A DNA stretch of 64,000 bases, taken from Heterohyrax brucei (lineage: Eukaryota; Chordata; Mammalia; Hyracoidea; Procaviidae). How positions within the stretch are numbered: the first letter of the stretch is position 1; each line of letters starts with the position of its first letter. Below, piece by piece: positions 63,711-64,000 of this stretch. The stretch spans positions 51,072,501 through 51,136,500 of the forward strand of contig CM053158.1 in NCBI GenBank assembly GCA_028571685.1, written 5' to 3'. A model generated the notes under the pieces. It was not told where the DNA came from, ran no database searches, and saw only the letters and a program-made list of their open reading frames with translations. A program made the position numbers and the translations under genes.

Positions 63711-64000
63711 TGGTGTGGTTCTAGGGCTCACACTCCCTACTGCGTCTCAAGAGTGGCCTCTTTAGTACTTTAAGGGGATCTGTTGAAGTGATGGTAAGAA
63801 GAGTCTAGAGAAGAAGCTGGAGATGAAAGTTCTGGAGGCCCATAGAGGTGGTCTCCGAAGGACAGTGCCTCTGGAAGTTGCAGGTTACCATCAGGACACA
63901 GACCCACTAGTCTGGCCACAGCCCTGGGCTCATGCTTCCTGGTTTCCAAGCATGACCTTGCCCCTGCACAGGCTCCCCGTTTCCTGAGGAGCTTCCTGGG
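63711..64000. other. No recognisable feature to the window end
   Basis: Ordinary mixed sequence; nothing supported. Confidence 0.4.

Overview
This window looks like ordinary intergenic or intronic DNA from a placental mammal. I found no intact protein-coding gene, rRNA, tRNA or CRISPR array. All open frames are short, and the longest fall in repeats or lack any recognisable domain. The repeat content points to Afrotheria and most likely Paenungulata (elephant, or possibly sirenian or hyrax). There are about fifty copies of tRNA-derived SINEs whose 3' ends copy the tail of an RTE-clade LINE (AfroSINE type), plus seven pieces of that RTE LINE. The species call is inference from repeat families recognised by memory; no database was searched.

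Layout. 1-8 kb: SINEs, a hAT element, MIRs and a four-deep nest of insertions at 3.19-4.27 kb. 8.4-10.1 kb: two antisense retroviral-type LTRs side by side. 10.6-11.6 kb: one MaLR-type LTR inside another. 12-17 kb: SINEs, an L2 with an inserted LTR-like piece, a mariner transposase fragment and a hAT remnant. 17.9-20.3 kb: an LTR carrying a foreign block and a SINE, then a solo LTR cleanly inserted into a SINE. 20.8-27.3 kb: SINE clusters and a 1.2-kb RTE LINE with a dead reverse transcriptase. 28-37 kb: L2, several MaLR/MLT1-type LTRs and two repeat-poor intervals. 37.2-41.2 kb: RTE, Tigger-like DNA transposon, an MLT1 LTR interrupted by RTE and SINE, a paenungulate repeat and another LTR. 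42.8-49.5 kb: LTRs, SINEs and a second RTE with reverse-transcriptase motif A still readable. 51.56-52.10 kb: a processed pseudogene of ribosomal protein L28. 52.2-58.2 kb: LTR, MIR with an AT-rich expansion, an internally inverted RTE, and a 650-bp repeat-free block at 56.35-57.0 kb that resembles a conserved developmental enhancer. 58.4-64 kb: MLT1 LTR, an inverted nest of a paenungulate repeat, SINEs, MIR and L2.

The elements form an ecosystem. The RTE LINE probably supplied the machinery that mobilised the SINEs, since they share the same 3' tail. Nesting with visible target-site duplications gives relative ages: MIR and L2 are oldest, then MLT1/MaLR LTRs, the RTE and the older SINE type, then the youngest short SINEs and a solo LTR. 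L1-type machinery probably inserted the RPL28 copy. I found no convincing undescribed system; the most useful leads are the nests, the twin-primed RTE, the solo LTR in a SINE and the candidate conserved noncoding blocks.
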